From positions 2,611,952-2,675,951 of the forward strand of contig NW_009799100.1 of the NCBI RefSeq assembly GCF_000213175.1: a stretch of DNA of 64,000 nucleotides, read 5' to 3'. Positions 59,402 through 64,000 of this stretch are shown here, piece after piece. Numbering within the stretch: position 1 is the first letter of the stretch; each line of letters begins with the position of its first letter. This DNA comes from Neurospora tetrasperma FGSC 2508. Its lineage: Eukaryota; Ascomycota; Sordariomycetes; Sordariales; Sordariaceae. Under the pieces are notes generated by a model, which saw only the letters and a list, made by a program, of their open reading frames with translations, was not told where the DNA came from and searched no databases. The translations under genes and the position numbers were made by a program.

Positions 59402-62400
59402 GGGAAAAGATGTCCAAGTTGATGTAGCTACGCTCGTTGATATGTCGTGGCCACTGATAACTTAAGAGTAGAGAGATGAGAGGAAAGGAAAGGATGAAGC
59501 AAGAAGATGGGATGGGGCTGAGGATGTTATAGCTCAAACGGTGCTTGGTATTTGGAGTCAGATGCGAAAAGGTCAAATTGCCCGTCAATACGCAAACAAC
59601 AAAACGCTCACCAGACTCTCGCGAGCTGGCTGTGCCTAGGTGTCTTGTTGTACACGACAAGGAACCAAAGGCCCTCTTTTACCTTGACTTCCGCCATGCA
59701 GCGGTCTGCAGCCCCGGTCGACGGCTTCCTTCTCTCCGTCTTGTTGCTCGACAGTCTCGGTGCAGTTCCATTGTCTGGGGTTCCCAGGAGTCGAATTCAG
59801 AGGCAAGGATAGCGTTTGGTTCGTCCACCGCTCTTTTGGTGGTCGAGGTGAAGCCACAAAATGATTACTGACAGGCACAAGTGACGCTGAAACCACAGCT
59901 TGAACGCCCGACGAAGAAATGCAAATCACTGTGACGGACCGGTAGCAGTAAAAATAACAGTGGCTCACTTGGGTAGCACTGCCAAAAGAAAGGATGATTC
60001 AACGTTACGTCTTTTGCCAGGCCTGACTTCGGCTTTGGGACGTCCTGAGGAACCAAACGACCCCGTCATAACCACCGTAGTCGACTATGTTGCGCTGTTG
60101 CGTATATCACGCTGTTACATACAAGGCAAAGAAGAGGAACCACGACCGGAGTCCAAGCGGCTCGACAAGGAGGAGAAATGGGAATCGGCGAGCAGACGTA
60201 GTGTCATGTTTGAACGGATATCACCGAGCAAAGGACTGACACTGGTCCCAAAGACAGGGAACGATCACACGCAGCGAGGTGAAGCAGTATGTCCGTGGCC
60301 AAAGCAAAACATCAGGCGAGTTTGGCGGGCGCAAATACCGGTCAAAGATCAAGCCGGCAGGGTAATAGTTTGTTGACTGCTTCTGCCACAAGGTAAGGTG
60401 CCGGATGGCTGCAGGATGTACCGCTGGACGACGAGCCCGGGCAAAGCAACTGGGTTAAAGTTGAACAAAGACTGACCGTCGTTCAGGCATATCCATCACA
60501 GCCCAAAATCTATCCTTGACTCGACACACGTGGCCCCTTGACCATGGTTCACCCGCTTATCAAGTAAATGAGATGAGCGAGGTGGCAGGGAGAGTTGCAA
60601 CGAGGCTTGCTGTATGATTACAGTCGAAGTAACAAACCGTTTGCGAGGGACTGGTGTGTTCATGGCTTCCATATCACTAGCAAAGAACAAGCAGAGCATG
60701 AGACTTGCGTCAGCATCGAGGAAGGCCCATCAGCACTCTGTGTTTACATCACCACTCAGACTTAGGCTAGGGCCTGGACCGACTGAGCAGATTACTCGCT
60801 GCAGTGAGAGGCAAGCAGTGTTGCGTTGGTAACGGCGATTTTAGAACACCCGGAGAAACAAGTGATACCCCTTGCTTCCACGAGCTCAAGCTCGATCCTT
60901 GCAAATTTGTACAAGCAGAAAATGCCCGATTGGAAGATCTTCAACATGGCCAGGGGTACAAGTTGATGATTTCTGGGGTCCGTGTTCTATCCTCCAGATT
61001 AGGGAGGATATGCTTGAGGCTGCGTCGTATCAAGCGCTAGCAAGCCAAAATCCAAGAAGGGAAAAGTTGCAGGAGCGAGAACTTGCGATAATGGACCGCG
61101 CCGAAGACTTGATGGGCGGGCAGTATCAATAGATGGCGAGTAACGCAAAATCGAGAAATCGACTGTTGGGTGCATTAAGCGGAAGACGGAGTGTGGTAAA
61201 CAGCAACGGCGTCTACCAAGCCTTTGGCTGGGCCTGTGAGCCCGCAGAGGTGAGCACAACAGATTGTGGCATCCAGGCAGCATTGCTCGAGTCAAGGCTG
61301 GCTTCTCGCCAGCGCTCAGTGGATAGACAAAGATACCTTGTCTTGGCCAGCCTGAGATGGGTAGCTTCCGAGACGGGAGGTAGTGAAAGTACCAGCCATG
61401 ATTGCTGCAACGGCCCGCCGGAGCGCTCCTCTCAAAGTTGACCATGGATGCCACTGCCGGCGCTTTTGTGAGGACGTGGCTGATGCGTTCCCGCAAATAG
61501 AAGCCGGACAAAGCTGGAGATAATTGAAATCTGCCCCTGAGGTCAAAGAACAGTACGCTTCGGGAGGGAATTGTAGCCGAGCAAAGTTTCTCAAGACCAC
61601 CCGCGAACCTGGACATGGGGATCGTGAGTCTCTTGACGACATGTACATGGTCTAGCATGACAGGACTCGTGCTTCGCAGAAATGGCTACACCGATGCCAC
61701 CTAGCAAACGACTCCCAAGCCCCAAGCCAAGTTTAGCGATGGTCCAATGGCACGTCGCAAGCGTCTAAAATATCAAATATGAGGAACACAAGTGAGATGT
61801 GTAGTTGGGAGGGGAGGAAGGCTGATCAGGAACCCCATCTTTCTGACAAACTCTTGTCAAAGGCCTCTGTACCTCATGGACATGCTCCAGTTTCAGATGA
61901 GCCTTGTGCAACGGCGTGGGATTTTGACAGGACGGAAGGGAAGGCAGAGCTTGAGGAGGTCCAGGGTAAAGAGGTCTCTAGAACCCTTCGGTCCAGGACT
62001 CTGGACATGCCGTGTATCGTGAGCAAGCTGATGTAGCCGTGTTCCGTTGCGGATCGACGCATCTGACCCCGGACATTTTCCTGCCCATCCCGCCGTGCCG
62101 TCCTGTCTCCCGCTCGCCCTGTGTTGGGGGTTGTGATGGGGGTTGTCATGGCTCAGCTGACCGCCTACCCTGGAACAGCAGAGCTCTGAGAGCCCTGACC
62201 AGGCGGTTTCTGTCTTAGCTTTGCATTTTCTCTCTGATGCTGTCCGTCTCTGGGGGCTGGCCCACGACGCCGTAACACAACATGCTTCCGTGCAGTATCG
62301 TACGCCACATATTCGTGCAAAAGAGCCCCACGCATGGGGGGCGACGACAGCGGCAAGCAACACAGCGTGTCCACGGGCGCCCTATGAGGGCCCAGCATGC

Positions 62401-64000
62401 AAATGGGCATTATGCCATAACACTTGTCAGGCAGAGAAGGACTGGTGTAGAATTCGACAAGTGTCTTGCTCGACGGAAGATGGACAGGCCACTGCAAGTC
62501 CTCCTTTTCAACCTCGTGCTGCACTGCAGGGAGCCCATTGCATGCCCCTTATGCCAGGCACGACCTTGTAAGGAGCGACTGCTTCGAGGCTTCATTAATA
62601 TCGAGGGCTTTGTACGCCCCCAAAACAGACAAGCAGAGCCAAGCAGATGGACTGAATACCTGTGGCAGGCTGTAGACAGGACGGGGCTTTGTTTCAAAAG
62701 TGATTTGTGATTTTTTCCCCCGGGACAGAGACGATCACAGAAGCGACCCCTAGACCCAGGCATCCATCATGGCCACACTCGGGCTCGGGGAAATTCCAAG
62801 ACAGAACAAGTGATTGATTCAAGCCCTTGCATGTCAGGAATAGTAACGGAACTCTTAGGTAACTGCCCTGTGCAGACTAGGACAGAGTAAAAGGAATTCC
62901 AAATTTCAAGCGTCCAATCCAGTGTCTTGAGTGTTCTGTAACGGGCCGTCAGTGACGACATGGGAAGCCGGTGGGAAGAGGGAGATGGGTGACGGGATGG
63001 ATCCATTGGTTCCGAAAAGGCAGACGAAGGAGCAGAGTCGTAGCCCGTCACTCCGTCTCCCTCACTTGCGCCTCTTGTGCTCTTCTGTGACGGAGGGACA
63101 CAACCACTCGCCGGGTTGTTTGTGAGACCTTGGGCGGGCCGCCATCAAATGGGAGTGGGAGAGGAAGTGGGAGAGGAAGTGGGAGTGAGAAGTTAGACAT
63201 GAACGTGTGAGAAGTGATGGGTAGGAAGAGCACGGATGGGCATGGATGATGCACCCGGGGAGAGAGATGAGAGCAACGGCAAACCCAGCTTGGGACAAGA
63301 CGAGGCGACAGAGCCACAAGAACAGGTGCCCTGGATACAAAGACGACCATCGGATCGTTTCAGTTTCTTTCATTCGTCTGGTGGGAAGCTGGAGGTCCCG
63401 CTAGACATGGCCGAAGTGTAGACGGTGATTTGCCGTCAGAGAATCAGACTCGAGTCTCGTTTCTTTGGTTGGGTGCACTTTTGTTTGACCGTCATTGTCG
63501 GAACACGTTTGAGAGATGGGGCAGAAAATTGACTTGGTCGATGGAAGCAAGTGGCCGAGACATAATCATGGGTCAGCCATCCGAGCAACAAGAGTCAAGA
63601 CCCGCGGACGTCGAGGCGACGAACGGTATTTGTGGCTGGTGTAGTATGGATGTGTGGCTAGCTGTGAAGCGAGTGGCTGACGTGATAGATATGATCATTT
63701 ATCTCCACGTGAGGATGCTCCCGCTGGCCACCTGTCTGGCAGGCTTCGCCAGGTGTGAATTCACTCCCTTGTGTTTGTCGCTTCGTTCAGTTCTGTGTCC
63801 AGCGTGTCGCGCTACTGTCGCGCCAAGACATGGGACGGTGGAGACGGGGAACAAAATGCAAGGGAAGTTTATGCACAACACCCAGCACAAGTTGCCAAGT
63901 GCTCATCAGCCGCTGTTTACTTGTTGAGCTTGTCCATCATCCACTGTAGCGACCACTGTCTCCTACCTAGTACTGTCTGGCGTGCCCAACCAACTGCCCT
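59402..64000. other. Gene-poor upstream region of the APSES factor
   Basis: 4.6 kb to the window end with no supported protein gene. The first ~290 bp upstream of the factor's start has no upstream ATG on the minus strand, so a clean leader is likely. The longest ATG-started frame is 219 codons on the minus strand (60999-61658) with no family similarity. A 12-mer tandem repeat lies at 63151-63190. Long upstream regions are typical of regulated fungal transcription factor genes. Confidence 0.5.
63151..63190. repeat. GTGGGAGAGGAA tandem repeat
   Basis: Two exact 12-bp copies plus a third imperfect one, G-rich on the plus strand. Local minisatellite; it could form a G-rich secondary structure. 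Confidence 0.75.

Noticed and set aside
1-64000. Search for transposons, virus-derived elements, CRISPR arrays, dispersed 5S rRNA and U snRNA
   Set aside because: No terminal repeats, polymerase or capsid motifs, spaced repeats or matches to the 5S and snRNA sequences I know were seen.

Overview
The window looks like a euchromatic stretch of a filamentous ascomycete chromosome, most likely a sordariomycete close to Neurospora or Sordaria. The reasons are short introns (53 to about 111 bp) with fungal GTRNGT donors and CTRAC branch sites close to the acceptor, C-ending codon preference in conserved genes, isolated tRNA genes, long intergenic spaces, and protein families that are all typically fungal. 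I see no bacterial operon structure, no transposon, no virus-derived element and no strongly AT-rich (RIP-mutated) block. The genus is an inference.

Layout, left to right. 1-6.2 kb: no gene I can support. 6.2-12 kb: MTR10/transportin-3 nuclear import receptor (-), spliceosomal SmE (+) and 5-formyltetrahydrofolate cyclo-ligase (-). 12.9-19.4 kb: an Opt2-like oligopeptide transporter (+) and a membrane-anchored histidine acid phosphatase/phytase (+). 19.6-25.5 kb: a Lys/Glu-rich protein of unknown function (-), a single-pass membrane protein of a conserved fungal family (+) and an inositol monophosphatase (+). 25.8 kb: tRNA-Val(AAC) (-), followed by an unassigned hairpin-rich element. 26.7-30 kb: END3 endocytic adaptor (+) and acyl-CoA-binding protein (+). 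30.6-36.1 kb: tyrosyl-DNA phosphodiesterase TDP1 (-) diverging from an EPS1-like transmembrane PDI (+). 37.2-44.2 kb: a GNAT acetyltransferase (-) and a ten-exon phospholipase D (+). 45.1-46.9 kb: an MFS transporter (-). 47-52.8 kb: a gene-poor stretch with a second, identical tRNA-Val(AAC) (+). 52.8-54.3 kb: the Hsp90 co-chaperone CNS1 (+). 56.8-59.4 kb: an APSES-type (Xbp1-like) transcription factor (-). 59.4-64 kb: a gene-poor upstream region.

The neighbours do not form one pathway; they are mainly housekeeping genes on both strands. I rebuilt exon-intron models for all genes by joining conserved protein blocks across GT-AG introns, and every model closes in frame. I found no multi-gene system that I would call new. 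The most interesting items are gene-level: very small exons (9, 11 and 18 nt), two stop-free in-frame introns, a long Tyr/Gly/Asp-rich insert between the catalytic halves of phospholipase D, a phytase with a cytosolic N-terminal region plus possible phosphate-response sites upstream, a hairpin cluster beside a tRNA gene, and a shift from C-rich to G-rich sense strand along several plus-strand genes.
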